Assembly (NCBI RefSeq): GCF_025345565.1
Contig: NZ_CP054475.1
Span: 2,938,006-3,002,005, forward strand
Reading direction: 5' to 3'
Source: Thalassolituus hydrocarboniclasticus
GTDB lineage: Bacteria; Pseudomonadota; Gammaproteobacteria; Pseudomonadales; Oceanobacteraceae
DNA: 64,000 nt
A model generated the notes under the pieces. It was not told where the DNA came from, made no database searches, and saw only the letters and a program-made list of their open reading frames with translations. A program made the position numbers and the translations under genes. Shown here one piece after another: positions 1-8,824 of this stretch; within the stretch, counting starts at the first letter, position 1, and every line of letters starts with the position of its first letter.

Positions 1-1
1 A

Positions 2-607
2 ATGGCCAGCCTGATCACCGATCAGTGGCGCCAGCGCGCCGTGGATAAACGTTATCTCGCCATCGTCCGTGGCTGGATGCCCGAGTTTATTCATCTTGAT
101 AAACCCATGGCGCCACCGGTCGATAAATACGCCAAACACGAAAGAATCAAACCCGAGCAGGAAGCCATCACCGATTTCCGTTCGCTGGCCCACGCCGAAA
201 TTCCGGTCTTTATCGATAAATACCCACAGTCACGTTATTCACTGGTTGAGTGCATTCCGCACACCGGACGGAAACACCAGCTGCGCCGCCATCTGAAACA
301 CCTCAGCCACCCGATTATCGGCGATGCCCGCTATGGCAAAGGCCGCCACAGCCGCTATTTCCGCGATCAGCTACAGGCACCGCGTTTGCTGCTGCATGCC
401 TCGCAGCTGACGATGAGCCACCCTGTCAGCGGTGAAACGCTGGTGTTCAATGCCCCATTGGATGGCATCTGGCGACGTCTGGTTCAGCACTTTGACTGGT
501 ACGCAGCCCTGCCGGAAGCTCTGCGTTTTAATGAGCAGGATACGCCCCATCCATCGCTGGATTGTTTCCTGAATGTCACGGATGAGGACGACGAAGATGG
601 CATCTGA
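2..607 (+). CDS. truC: tRNA pseudouridine synthase C (5'-truncated by window edge)
   Basis: RluA-family pseudouridine synthase, best matched to TruC, which makes pseudouridine 65 in tRNA. The frame is open at the left edge, so the start and the catalytic RLD-type aspartate motif lie outside the window. About 201 of roughly 260 residues are visible. Family blocks seen are KRYLAIVRG near the start, HTGRKHQLRRHL (residues 87-98), HPIIGDARYG just after it, and a C-terminal LLLHASQLTMSHP block. The C-terminus is acidic (DEDDEDG). TruC rather than RluA/RluC is inferred from the short linker and the motif style. A long gene-free stretch follows. Confidence 0.85.
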   Translation: MASLITDQWRQRAVDKRYLAIVRGWMPEFIHLDKPMAPPVDKYAKHERIKPEQEAITDFRSLAHAEIPVFIDKYPQSRYSLVECIPHTGRKHQLRRHLKHLSHPIIGDARYGKGRHSRYFRDQLQAPRLLLHASQLTMSHPVSGETLVFNAPLDGIWRRLVQHFDWYAALPEALRFNEQDTPHPSLDCFLNVTDEDDEDGI

Positions 608-1537
608 AGGGCCGGAAAAATCATCCACAACGGCGCCGGGTCGCGCCGTTTCTGGCTTGCTTGAGGTTATCAACATTTTCTGTGGATAATTCTGTTGGAA
701 AGTTTCTGATAAGTGCCCGGAATCCAGTACTGATGCGGCTCTGAGTCAGATTGGCTGAAATAACAACAAAAGCCAAATCTTATGTAATTCAATGAGTTAT
801 GCCATCCACCAGAATGTATTTCAGTTTTTTGACTTTTGAATGTCCGTTCAAAAAGCAGATACCACCGATGTGCATAACCCGTTCTCAGTGAGATTTTTAA
901 GTCAAGAGGAAAAGAACGCCATTTAACGAAAAAATGTCCTCTGTGCCACTCCATCAGCGCCGTTTAAATGTCCACAGATTCTGTGCATAACTTTGTGAGT
1001 AAGCTTTTGGAAAGTCCCTGTTTTTCGCATAAACAGCGGCCTCCCGTTAGATTGTTTATTTTTTAACCAATATTAAAATCCCTTTACTTTCAACAACTTA
1101 CAAAAATCAATAGCCCTTTTGCCTATTTTTGAGCCAAATTACCGACAAAAATACCGCAGCAACTCCTGATGTGCATAAGATGCATCATCTGAGTTCATCA
1201 TGCGCCAAAACAGAGCCTGTTTGCGCTCCCTGCTGAAGCCTGCACGACAGCAGTCGGGAAAGGCTCTGCGCGGTAAGTAACCACTTCCTCTGACAATCTG
1301 TGGATATTTCCGGGGATAAAACCAGAGCAGAGCAATACGCTGATCAATATTTTTCTTTCGCCAGGACTGCGCAGTATCCGGCCTGTTCAGATAATTCTTA
1401 TAGAAAACAAACGCTTATAAATTTTAATACAAAGGTACTATTTTTTGGCGGTGCAGCAGTGGCCGTCTGCGCGCAGTGTGCATAACTTTATCTTGCCGGC
1501 TGAATTGCGCTCTTTCGCCGTTCCGGGCATACAGGCA
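608..1537. other. Gene-free region with clustered DnaA boxes
   Basis: No convincing gene is present; the short open frames here lack ribosome-binding sites and family resemblance. Five exact matches to the TTATNCACA DnaA-box consensus occur, all in the same orientation (read TGTGNATAA on the plus strand): 681-689, 869-877, 982-990, 1170-1178 and 1477-1485. Near matches sit at 621-629 (TCATCCACA) and 1299-1307 (TGTGGATAT). The stretch around 1040-1130 is very AT-rich. GATC is nearly absent, with one site near 1342. The region could be an origin-like or DnaA-titrating locus. Confidence 0.6.
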
Positions 1538-1563
1538 TAAAAAAACCTCCCGCAGGAGGTTTT
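1538..1563 (-). terminator. Rho-independent terminator after dsbC
   Basis: AAACCTCC and GGAGGTTT pair around a CGCA loop. Reading the minus strand, the stem is followed by a run of seven T. It lies about 30 nt beyond the dsbC stop codon. Confidence 0.85.
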
Positions 1564-1591
1564 CAGGTACTTCAACAGGCTGATGCTGAAA

Positions 1592-2458
1592 TCACATCAC
1601 GCCGAGGCGACGGGCCAGATCATCCGCCGGCATATAGCCAGGGAACAGACGTCCATCATCGACAATAATGGCAGGAGTACCGGTTACACCCACTTCCTGA
1701 CCAAGATCGTACTGGGCAGCAATTGGTGCACCGCAATCTTTGCTCTTATCCATCATCGCCACAACCTGCCCCTGCAGAGCGCGGTACTGGTCTTCCAGTT
1801 CAGAAGAACCACCGGACTGACGCAGGCGCTGACCCAGAATGCTCATATCACGCTGAGTATTCTTCATGGTGGTCATAGCCGCCTTACGGTCCGCCTGACA
1901 CCAGACATAGTTAATCTTGCGGTAAGAGTCAGTCAGCTCGCCACTGCGCGGATCTTTGATACCGGCACGTGGATAAGCCAGATAACGCACGGTAATACCC
2001 AGTTCGTTCAGGCGCGGGATTTCCTGATGCAGCTTCTGGCAGTAGCCACAATCAATATCGGTAAAGACGTTGATCAGGGCTTTCTGCTCGCCCTTGGCTT
2101 TAAAGACCACGGTCTGTTTATCGGTGACGGCGGCCAGACGCTCAGCACGTTTCGGATTATTACGGTTCTGGGTGATATTCTGCGGACCTTCGGCACTCAG
2201 CTCATACAGCTCATCACGGTAAATAAAGTGGCTCAGATCCGGTGTCATATGCATCACAGACCCATCAATTAATACCACCTCCAGAATCTGGTTGCCTGCC
2301 AGAGGCGCAACTTCACGAACCTGCAGACGCGGACCGAAAGCCTGCACCAGCTTGGCTTCGACCTGCTTGTCGAGCGGCAGCGCTTTGTCAGCGGCGGCGC
2401 CCATTGCCGGTAACGTCAGGCTCAGGCCCAGCGCGGCGGCTAAAAGTGTTTTCTTCAT
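1592..2458 (-). CDS. dsbC: Thiol:disulfide interchange protein DsbC
   Basis: Periplasmic disulfide isomerase that reshuffles wrong disulfides and is kept reduced by DsbD. The start chosen at 2458 gives 288 residues with a classical signal peptide (MKKTLLAAALGLSLTLPAMGA). The open frame runs further upstream but only into the rplS spacer. An N-terminal dimerisation domain (about 25-90) is followed by a thioredoxin fold with the CGYC active site at 137-140 and the cis-proline loop GVTGTPAII near the end. A second cysteine pair (VWC...DCG) matches the structural disulfide of the family. About 30 extra residues lie between the active-site helix region and the DCG motif compared with E. coli DsbC. 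The gene has its own terminator at 1538-1563. Confidence 0.93.
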   Translation of the reverse strand: MKKTLLAAALGLSLTLPAMGAAADKALPLDKQVEAKLVQAFGPRLQVREVAPLAGNQILEVVLIDGSVMHMTPDLSHFIYRDELYELSAEGPQNITQNRNNPKRAERLAAVTDKQTVVFKAKGEQKALINVFTDIDCGYCQKLHQEIPRLNELGITVRYLAYPRAGIKDPRSGELTDSYRKINYVWCQADRKAAMTTMKNTQRDMSILGQRLRQSGGSSELEDQYRALQGQVVAMMDKSKDCGAPIAAQYDLGQEVGVTGTPAIIVDDGRLFPGYMPADDLARRLGVM

Positions 2459-2650
2459 TACTGCAACCTTTACGTCATCATTCAGGCTTGGAGGCCCAGA
2501 GCCCGTGTTTGTTCCGGGCCCTACCCTTTCAAATGCGCCTGTCGGTGTCAAGAAAGTAAGTGTCAAACCAGACAGCAGTATATCAGCCGTACGTGCTTTT
2601 CTGATGACAAACCCAGCACAGATATAACAACAAACATAAAAACGGGCATA

Positions 2651-2676
2651 AAAAAACGGGCCAGAGGCCCGTTTTT
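2651..2676 (-). terminator. Terminator of the rpsP-rimM-trmD-rplS operon
   Basis: ACGGGCC and GGCCCGT pair around an AGA loop, flanked by A- and T-runs, 15 nt past the rplS stop. The symmetry would allow termination in both directions. Confidence 0.9.
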
Positions 2677-2690
2677 CTGCAAGAGAAGGA

Positions 2691-3044
2691 TTAAACCTTT
2701 TCTTTGATACGTGCAGACTTACCGCTACGCTCACGCAGGTAGTACAGTTTCGCCTGACGCACGTCACCGCGACGCTTAACAGCCAGGCTGTCAATCATCG
2801 GGCTGTGAGTCTGGAAAGTACGCTCAACGCCCACACCGTGGGAGATTTTACGTACAGTGAATGCAGAGTTCAGGCCACGGTTACGCTTACCGATAACTAC
2901 GCCTTCGAACGCCTGCAGACGCTCACGGTTACCTTCTTTTACTTTAACCTGCACAACAACGGTATCACCGGTGCTGAATGCAGGGATGTTGTCTTTCAGC
3001 TGCGCATTTTCAATCTGCTGAATGATTGGGTTCTTGTTGCTCAT
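2691..3044 (-). CDS. rplS: 50S ribosomal protein L19
   Basis: Full-length L19 (117 residues), a large-subunit protein at the 30S-50S interface. The sequence aligns across its length with the family: an N-terminal IIQQIE segment, [45 protein letters not shown] and a C-terminal [19 protein letters not shown]. It is the last gene of the rpsP-rimM-trmD-rplS operon, 10 nt downstream of trmD, with a GGAG ribosome-binding site before the ATG. A strong terminator follows. Confidence 0.98.
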   Translation of the reverse strand: MSNKNPIIQQIENAQLKDNIPAFSTGDTVVVQVKVKEGNRERLQAFEGVVIGKRNRGLNSAFTVRKISHGVGVERTFQTHSPMIDSLAVKRRGDVRQAKLYYLRERSGKSARIKEKV

Positions 3045-3054
3045 TGTTCGCTCC

Positions 3055-3810
3055 TTAACAGTCTGCTGAGTTCTGTTCTAGCTCTTGCAGATACTCTGTC
3101 AATAACCTTTGTTGCTCGTTTGTCAGTTCCAGCGCTTCCAGTAAATCCGGTCTGCGCTGCCAGGTTCTGCCCAGTGACTGCTTAAGGCGCCACTGGCGGA
3201 TCTTTTCGTGGTTGCCACTCAGCAACACGTCCGGTACGGCCTGCCCTTCGTAAACTTCCGGGCGGGTGTAATGTGGACAATCCAGCAAGCCTTCCATAAA
3301 GGAGTCCTGCTGTGCCGACTGGTCATGCCCCAGCACGCCGGGTACCAATCGGATCACGGCATCCATCAGCGTCATGGCAGCCAGTTCGCCACCACTGAGA
3401 ACAAAATCGCCAAGAGACCACTCTTCGTCGACTTCGCGCTCAATCAAACGCTCATCAATACCTTCATATCGTCCGGCCACCAGAATCAGTTTGTCGCGCT
3501 GAGCAAGCTCTAACACGCCGGCCTGATCCAGCTTGCGTCCCTGAGGTGATAGATAAATCACCTTAGCGCCTTCCCCTGCTGCCGCTTTGGCTGCGTGGAT
3601 GGCATCCTGCAGAGGCTGAATTTTCATCAGCATACCGGGGCCGCCGCCGTATGGACGATCGTCCACGGTCTGGTAGTTATCGTAGGCGAAATCACGCGGA
3701 TTCCAGCATTCGATACTCACTTTTTCCTGTTTGACTGCCCGCCCGCTGACACCATGGTCGGTGAGTGCGCGGAACATGTCAGGAAAGAGGGAAATAACCC
3801 CAAACCACAT
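3055..3810 (-). CDS. trmD: tRNA (guanine-N1)-methyltransferase TrmD
   Basis: SAM-dependent enzyme that methylates G37 of tRNA next to the anticodon and prevents frameshifting. The start at 3810 gives 251 residues beginning [13 protein letters not shown], as in other TrmD. The longer open frame to 3882 overlaps rimM and has no TrmD homology. Trefoil-knot SAM-binding blocks are clear: [24 protein letters not shown] and [22 protein letters not shown]-type residues. The basic C-terminal domain is intact. The start sits 16 nt past the rimM stop within the conserved ribosomal operon. Confidence 0.97.
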   Translation of the reverse strand: MWFGVISLFPDMFRALTDHGVSGRAVKQEKVSIECWNPRDFAYDNYQTVDDRPYGGGPGMLMKIQPLQDAIHAAKAAAGEGAKVIYLSPQGRKLDQAGVLELAQRDKLILVAGRYEGIDERLIEREVDEEWSLGDFVLSGGELAAMTLMDAVIRLVPGVLGHDQSAQQDSFMEGLLDCPHYTRPEVYEGQAVPDVLLSGNHEKIRQWRLKQSLGRTWQRRPDLLEALELTNEQQRLLTEYLQELEQNSADC

Positions 3811-3826
3811 AATTACAACACCGGGC

Positions 3827-4366
3827 TTAAAAATCCGGGTCCCAGTCAACCTGGATTTCACCGTTATCCAGATCAACCTCAAGAACGATTGTTTCTGCGT
3901 ATGGAATCAGACGTTCGCGCTTATCAATGCTGCCTTCGCAACCTTTTACGCTCATCACCTGATTACCGCCGCCGGAATCAAACAGTTCTTTCACCTGGCC
4001 CAGCCACACGCCGTCGGTGTTAACCACCTTCAAGCCTTCGAGCTGGAACCAATAATGTTCGTCTTCTTCGAGTTCCGGTAACTCCGAAGTAGGTACACCG
4101 ATTTCAATCTGGGATAACGCCAGAGCGGCATCCCGGTCGGTAATTCCTGCCAGAGCTACAGCCAACCCTTTTGGCTGGAGTTTGCTGTCGGTCACCTTGA
4201 ATTCGCGCCACTGTCCGTTAATACGTAACAGCCAGGTCGGGTAATCCAGGATATTGGTCATGGGATCTGTGTACGAATACACCTTCACCCAGCCTTTAAT
4301 ACCAAATGCGGTGGTTACTTTACCGAGGACGGTGATTTCCTCACCCGCAATCTGGTCGTTCAACAT
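3827..4366 (-). CDS. rimM: Ribosome maturation factor RimM
   Basis: 30S assembly factor that binds S19 and helps 16S rRNA processing. The ATG at 4366 is preferred because CCGGAG lies just upstream and the 179-residue product then matches the usual length. A TTG at 4387, abutting the rpsP stop, would add seven residues. An N-terminal RimM beta-barrel ([19 protein letters not shown]) is followed by a PRC-barrel with [11 protein letters not shown] and [12 protein letters not shown]. It is the second gene of the operon, between rpsP and trmD. Confidence 0.95.
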   Translation of the reverse strand: MLNDQIAGEEITVLGKVTTAFGIKGWVKVYSYTDPMTNILDYPTWLLRINGQWREFKVTDSKLQPKGLAVALAGITDRDAALALSQIEIGVPTSELPELEEDEHYWFQLEGLKVVNTDGVWLGQVKELFDSGGGNQVMSVKGCEGSIDKRERLIPYAETIVLEVDLDNGEIQVDWDPDF

Positions 4367-4387
4367 CAGAACTCCGGTCGTCGCCAA

Positions 4388-4639
4388 TTAAGCCTGAGCT
4401 TTCTTGGCTTGCTTCAGTAAGCTAGCTACGCGATCAGTTGGCTGAGCACCTTTGGCCAACCAGTATTCAACGCGTTCCGCATCGATGCGGAAAGCAACTT
4501 CCTGGCCGCGAGCAACAGGGTTAAAGAACCCAACGCGCTCGATAAAGCGACCGTCGCGAGGGCTACGCGCGTCAGCTACGTTAATGTGATAAAAAGGACG
4601 TTTTTTAGAGCCACCACGGGCCAAACGGATTACTACCAT
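4388..4639 (-). CDS. rpsP: 30S ribosomal protein S16
   Basis: Full-length S16 (83 residues), needed for 30S assembly. It starts [19 protein letters not shown] and retains the family blocks [18 protein letters not shown] and [18 protein letters not shown]. It leads the rpsP-rimM-trmD-rplS operon. Upstream lies a leader of about 150 nt and a candidate promoter at 4788-4816. I see no terminator between it and the preceding biosynthetic operon, so read-through is possible. Confidence 0.98.
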   Translation of the reverse strand: MVVIRLARGGSKKRPFYHINVADARSPRDGRFIERVGFFNPVARGQEVAFRIDAERVEYWLAKGAQPTDRVASLLKQAKKAQA

Positions 4640-4787
4640 AGTTTCAGATCACTCCGATCGTTTATCAAGGGACAGGTTTTGGGATCGCCTGCCGTTCATC
4701 AACTCATCTGCCCCAACACCATTACAGCGGCATGTTATGCACGCAAACATGGCATCCAGCCAGACGAGACCTAATAAAAGGGCGCGT

Positions 4788-4816
4788 AGTGTATAAAATC
4801 TGCCCTGTTGCCACAA
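4788..4816 (-). promoter_or_regulatory. Candidate sigma-70 promoter of the rpsP operon
   Basis: On the minus strand TTGTGG (4811-4816) and TACACT (4788-4793) are separated by 17 nt, inside a TTTTATACACT context. It is placed directly after the 4832 gene end and about 150 nt before rpsP. The call rests on motif match only. Confidence 0.45.
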
Positions 4817-4831
4817 GCATTCATTCACGCC

Positions 4832-6028
4832 TCAGACAGCACTGTCTTTGAGCTTATTACGATACAGCCACTGTTTAACCAGCAGCGCGGTCAGCGGGAA
4901 GGTAAGAATGTACAGGCCAACCACCGTCCAGCTCAGATCCAGCCACCAGCCAAGTATCAGCGCAACGCCAACCGCCGAGTCAATCTGGTCGATGGCGATA
5001 AACCAGTAACGCTGATCCTCAGGCACCTGCCCCGGCGCAATGCCCAGCCGACGCTTAAACCAGGAGTTGGGAAACTCCCCCAGAATATAACCAACACCAG
5101 CCATTGCCCCGGCCAGCAGCAGCGAATAGCCACTCCACACGGTCGGCCACTCCAGCGCCTGAAATATCAGTTCCAGTGGCCACAGACAGAGCGCGCCCAG
5201 CGCCGTCAGCAGCGGCACCAATAAAACGCCGCGCCAGGTTTTGTTGGCACCAAAGGCCGATTTCCACACCGGCCGGGCAAAAGAAGGCAGCACATCATTG
5301 CTGACACACCACATATGCGCCACACCGCCAATCACCACCGGCACCTGCAGGTACAGCGCCATCAGCAGCGGATGCAACGGCGCCTGTGCGCCCTTAGCTG
5401 CCAGCGTGGTGGCGCACAGCAGTGAGAAACCACCCAGCGTAATCCACAGCATCTGTGCCAGTGAGGTGAACTTAAAGAACGGCCGGGCGCGCAGCATCTG
5501 TACCGAAAACCACAGCAGCACCAGCGCCAGCAGAGCTTTGATAAAGGCAGTCCAACCCAGCCAATGCTCCAGCAATACCAATGGCGCAATAATCAGCAGG
5601 CTCCAGAATACCGGCATGCCCAGATAGGCAGGACGGGCATTGCCCTTGCTCGCATCCTCAATATTGCCGGTCTGATTGAATACCGACAGACGGATACAGC
5701 CCGCGGCGACCATAGTCACCAGCGCCACGGCATAAGCACCATCAAAACCCCACTGCAATAAAATCAGCGCCGGACTGACCAGATAAATCAGCACGTCCAT
5801 AAAACCATCGAGGTAGCGACCGAACTCACGGGTCAGCCCCCAGCGCCGGGCCAGCAAGCCATCCAGCGCATCGGCGGTCATCGCCAGAAACAGCAACGCC
5901 AGCGCCGTCAGAGTTTCCTGCTGCAGGGTAAAGAACAGCGCCAGCAAGGTCAGCGGAACACTGCTCAGGGTTATCAGATCAACCCGGTTCAGGCGGATAA
6001 TCCAGCCACCGGCCGGTAAACTGTTCAT
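4832..6028 (-). CDS. Fusion of CDP-alcohol phosphatidyltransferase and CarS-like CDP-archaeol synthase domain
   Basis: A 398-residue polytopic membrane protein with two lipid-enzyme modules. The N-terminal half has the complete CDP-alcohol phosphotransferase signature D53-x2-DG-x2-AR-x8-G70-x3-D74-x3-D78. A following RLSVFN...YLGMPV segment resembles type II phosphatidylserine/archaetidylserine synthases. The C-terminal half carries FGANKTWRG (259-267), GEFPNSWFKRRLGI (317-330) and DQID (347-350), the block order of archaeal CDP-archaeol synthase (CarS, DUF46). Together they would activate a lipid phosphate with CTP and swap CMP for an alcohol head group. This role is inferred, and the true lipid is unknown. 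It is the last gene of the seven-gene operon; its ATG overlaps the ligase stop by 4 nt (ATGA). Confidence 0.8.
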   Translation of the reverse strand: MNSLPAGGWIIRLNRVDLITLSSVPLTLLALFFTLQQETLTALALLFLAMTADALDGLLARRWGLTREFGRYLDGFMDVLIYLVSPALILLQWGFDGAYAVALVTMVAAGCIRLSVFNQTGNIEDASKGNARPAYLGMPVFWSLLIIAPLVLLEHWLGWTAFIKALLALVLLWFSVQMLRARPFFKFTSLAQMLWITLGGFSLLCATTLAAKGAQAPLHPLLMALYLQVPVVIGGVAHMWCVSNDVLPSFARPVWKSAFGANKTWRGVLLVPLLTALGALCLWPLELIFQALEWPTVWSGYSLLLAGAMAGVGYILGEFPNSWFKRRLGIAPGQVPEDQRYWFIAIDQIDSAVGVALILGWWLDLSWTVVGLYILTFPLTALLVKQWLYRNKLKDSAV

Positions 6029-7695
6029 AGTGAGGTACTCTCCGTTTTATTCCAGGTAACCACCCTGTCGGTACGGCCTGCAGCCGCCATCTGACGCAGC
6101 AACGGACGGTCAATCTTGCTGTTGTGGCGACCATCCACCGGCATGTACTTCAGCCGGGCAACCTGCCATTCGCCGGCTGGCAGCAAAGCCAGCAACGCAC
6201 TTTTAAGGTTTTCCAGTGGCTCATCACAGCAGACAAATAACCAGCCCTGCTGCTCATGGCCAATCAGCGCGCTGCGCTGTACACCGGCCAGCGCATCCAG
6301 TTGTTGCTCCAGCCAGAGCGGCTGCAAACGGCGCTGGCTGCCAAGCTGCACCGCATCTTTTACCCGGCCGCTGAGCCACAGCCGGCCCCGTTCATCAAGC
6401 CAGCCGGTATCACCGGTACGGTGCCAGACCAGACCATCGGCGCGCGGGATTTTATTTTCCGCATCAGCCTGAGGGTTGTGGTAATAACCACGCAGCACAT
6501 GATTGCCGGCCACCAGAATTTCGCCCTCTTCGCCCACGCCACATCGGCCGTCGAGCAGATCACTTTCATTAACCAGACGTTCATTGTTTGCAGGCAGATT
6601 GCAGATCAGCACATCGGTGTCTTCAGCAATCTCGCCCACCAGCAAACCGGCCACACCGGGCTGTTCACCACTGTGCAGATAATCCTGCAGCAGCAACGAG
6701 GCAATGGGCTCAGCTTCGGTGGAACCATAGGCAATGCGCGCATAGGCATTGGGGAAGACCTGCAGCAGATCGCGCGCCAGCAGCTGGCTGACCGGCGCAC
6801 CACCAATCACCAGACTGGTGATCTGCGGTAAGGTCGTCTTACGCAGCAACAGCTCATCACACAGGGCGCGGAAATAAGCCGGCGCACCACTGATGCGGGT
6901 AACCCCCTGCTGCTGCCAGCGTGTCAGAACCGCAGCTGCATCTACCTGTGCCGGAGCAGCCAGATCCACCTGTGGCAAACAACTGCTCATGCCGCAACTG
7001 AGGTTATGCAGCACCATGACCGGGAAACACGGGCTGTCACGCTCGCCATCGGCATCCGGCCAGTGATGACGGATCGCCGCATGCTGAGCATCCAGGCTGG
7101 CATGAGTGCGGTCAGCGCCTTTCGGCCGGCCGGTACTGCCGGAGGTAAAAGAAATAAGACCGTGATCGCCTGTGGGAGGCTCCGCCAGCTGCGGCCATGT
7201 GCCGCTATCAACAGACGCCAGCTTGCCCTTAAACGCCGTCAGCGCTTTACTCAGCGAACGACTTCCTAACGTTGTCCGGTCGATACTGAAGCGCTTTAAA
7301 GACCAGAGCTCAGGAATCAGCCAGAACCAGCGCAACAGCGCCTGCATACTGACAATTGCCACCGGGCGGGCATCGGCCAGCGCCATACGGATTTTCTTGC
7401 GGCCCATGCCGGTATCGATAAACACCGCCACCAGACCGGAGGCCAGCAAACTCAGCACCACCGCATACAGGTCAACCGACGGCCGGGCGATCACCACCAC
7501 CCGCTCACCGGGCTGCAACCCCTGCTGCTGCCACAATAACTGCAGCGCGCTCACACGCTGCATCAGCTCGCCATAGGTACATTGCTCAGCGCCCAAACAA
7601 CGACGCCCCTGCATCAATGGAATATCCAGCGCCAGCCGCTGCGGATTACGCCGCGCCTCCTCAAGCACATGACGGCAGAAATTCAGCCCGCTCAT
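6025..7695 (-). CDS. AMP-forming acyl ligase, OleC-like (ANL superfamily)
   Basis: A 556-residue adenylating enzyme predicted to activate a carboxylic acid as acyl-AMP. The start at 7695 (MSGLNFCRHVLEEARRNP) is chosen because it lies 1 nt after the preceding stop (TGA-T-ATG). The open frame to 7776 would run into that gene. ANL motifs are the P-loop FTSGSTGRPKG (183-193), YGSTEAEP, the HRTGDTGWLDERGRLW block with SGRVKD, and a terminal NSKID lysine motif. The FTSGSTG and YGSTEA style resembles OleC (beta-lactone synthetase of olefin synthesis), but no oleA, oleB or oleD lies nearby. The substrate is unknown. It sits between a GNAT gene and the CDP-alcohol/CarS fusion. Confidence 0.82.
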   Translation of the reverse strand: MSGLNFCRHVLEEARRNPQRLALDIPLMQGRRCLGAEQCTYGELMQRVSALQLLWQQQGLQPGERVVVIARPSVDLYAVVLSLLASGLVAVFIDTGMGRKKIRMALADARPVAIVSMQALLRWFWLIPELWSLKRFSIDRTTLGSRSLSKALTAFKGKLASVDSGTWPQLAEPPTGDHGLISFTSGSTGRPKGADRTHASLDAQHAAIRHHWPDADGERDSPCFPVMVLHNLSCGMSSCLPQVDLAAPAQVDAAAVLTRWQQQGVTRISGAPAYFRALCDELLLRKTTLPQITSLVIGGAPVSQLLARDLLQVFPNAYARIAYGSTEAEPIASLLLQDYLHSGEQPGVAGLLVGEIAEDTDVLICNLPANNERLVNESDLLDGRCGVGEEGEILVAGNHVLRGYYHNPQADAENKIPRADGLVWHRTGDTGWLDERGRLWLSGRVKDAVQLGSQRRLQPLWLEQQLDALAGVQRSALIGHEQQGWLFVCCDEPLENLKSALLALLPAGEWQVARLKYMPVDGRHNSKIDRPLLRQMAAAGRTDRVVTWNKTESTSL

Positions 7696-7696
7696 A

Positions 7697-8824
7697 TCAG
7701 CCTTCCTGAGCAGCCGCGCGGGCCAGCTTCTTGGTAAACAAACCGTACACCCGCACTTCTTCGCCGTTGTGGGCATAACGCAGTGACGGATTATCTTCGC
7801 GCACCAGAGCCGCAGCCACGCGCTGATAGTGAGGCGCCGCCCAGCAGGTCAGCTGCATCGACATCAGGGTGAACAGACCAGCCTGACGATAATCGGGATG
7901 AATAGCCCCGGTTTTCGCCAGCGCCAGACGCGGCTCAGGCAACAGTGCCGCATGCTGGTCGTAGCGGATATCCGCAGCCTTCATCAATGAGCCAGCAACC
8001 TGCAGCGGACTGTAATCCGGATAGCACAGGAAAAATCCGGCAATAGCACCGCTTTTATGCCGTACCAGTACCGACGACTGCGGGCAGAGCTTGCGCGCAA
8101 AAGGCTCACCACAGGCAGCGGCAAACTGTGCTTCGCTGATCGGGCTGTAAGCAAAGTTCTGGCGGAACATGCGGTCGATTAACGGATACAGCTCCGGCAG
8201 ATTATTCATCCAGGTGTCGCCATCCAGACGGCTGACAATAAATTCACCCTGCAATTGCTGTAACGCCTGTGCCAGTGGTTTTTCCATCTGCTGCGCCAGT
8301 GCCGGTAAATTATTATTAATGCGGGTGTAATAGCGGTAATGAATGTCGTAACCCAGCGTCTGTAATTGCTCGCCATAACTGAGCGGATTATAGGGTTCGC
8401 CGGCAAATACCGGCCCCGGCATACCGCCCTGCTCGTCGGCCAGGCGCAAACGGTACGGGCCGTAGGTATTAAAATTAATCGGCCCGTAAATACGCTCCGC
8501 TCCCTGCTCGGCGGCCCAGCGTTCAAAGCGGGCGAATAAATCCCGCTGCGCATTCAGTACCGCGTCGGTGTCGCCGCTGTTTTCCCAGAAACCGAAATAG
8601 GCAACGGCTTCATCATTAATACGCTGCTCGGGATTAAAAAAACCGGCTAAACGACAACCTTCTGCGGTTTCTGCCCAGGCACGGCCAGTGCGGAAATAAT
8701 CATTTGCCGTACTGAACTGACGGCGCACTGCGGCTTCGTCTTCACCCAGCCAGAAGGCATCGTCGCTGTAACGCTCACGGGCAATGCGGAAAAACTCATC
8801 ACTCAGGTGCGGAATGCTGCTCAT
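7697..8824 (-). CDS. YghO-like GNAT-family acyltransferase
   Basis: A 375-residue soluble protein resembling the YghO/double-GNAT group. The first half has a conserved IYGPINFNTYGPYRLRL block followed by F.GEPYNPLSY, and the second half a SSVLVRHKSGAIAGFFLCYPDY strand-turn-strand typical of GNAT acyl-CoA sites. Related bacterial GNAT proteins include the N-acyltransferase of bacterial ceramide synthesis. An N- or O-acyl transfer step is therefore plausible here but not shown. It overlaps the upstream dikinase-like gene by ATGA and is 1 nt from the downstream ligase, so the three are probably translationally coupled. The assignment is to family level only. Confidence 0.6.
   Translation of the reverse strand: MSSIPHLSDEFFRIARERYSDDAFWLGEDEAAVRRQFSTANDYFRTGRAWAETAEGCRLAGFFNPEQRINDEAVAYFGFWENSGDTDAVLNAQRDLFARFERWAAEQGAERIYGPINFNTYGPYRLRLADEQGGMPGPVFAGEPYNPLSYGEQLQTLGYDIHYRYYTRINNNLPALAQQMEKPLAQALQQLQGEFIVSRLDGDTWMNNLPELYPLIDRMFRQNFAYSPISEAQFAAACGEPFARKLCPQSSVLVRHKSGAIAGFFLCYPDYSPLQVAGSLMKAADIRYDQHAALLPEPRLALAKTGAIHPDYRQAGLFTLMSMQLTCWAAPHYQRVAAALVREDNPSLRYAHNGEEVRVYGLFTKKLARAAAQEG

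Noticed and set aside
1300-1485. 61-codon open frame
   Set aside because: It overlaps the DnaA-box region, has no ribosome-binding site and matches no family.
608-1537. Confident oriC call
   Set aside because: DnaA boxes and an AT-rich tract are present, but dnaA/mnmG/rpmH are absent, only one GATC was seen, and the ribosomal operon next door would run head-on to a fork moving right.
1583-2272. 229-codon open frame on the plus strand
   Set aside because: It lies antisense to dsbC with no family resemblance and no start signal; an ORF mirrored by the GC-rich coding strand.
6025-7695. OleABCD olefin cluster
   Set aside because: Only an OleC-like ligase is seen; oleA, oleB and oleD homologues are absent nearby.
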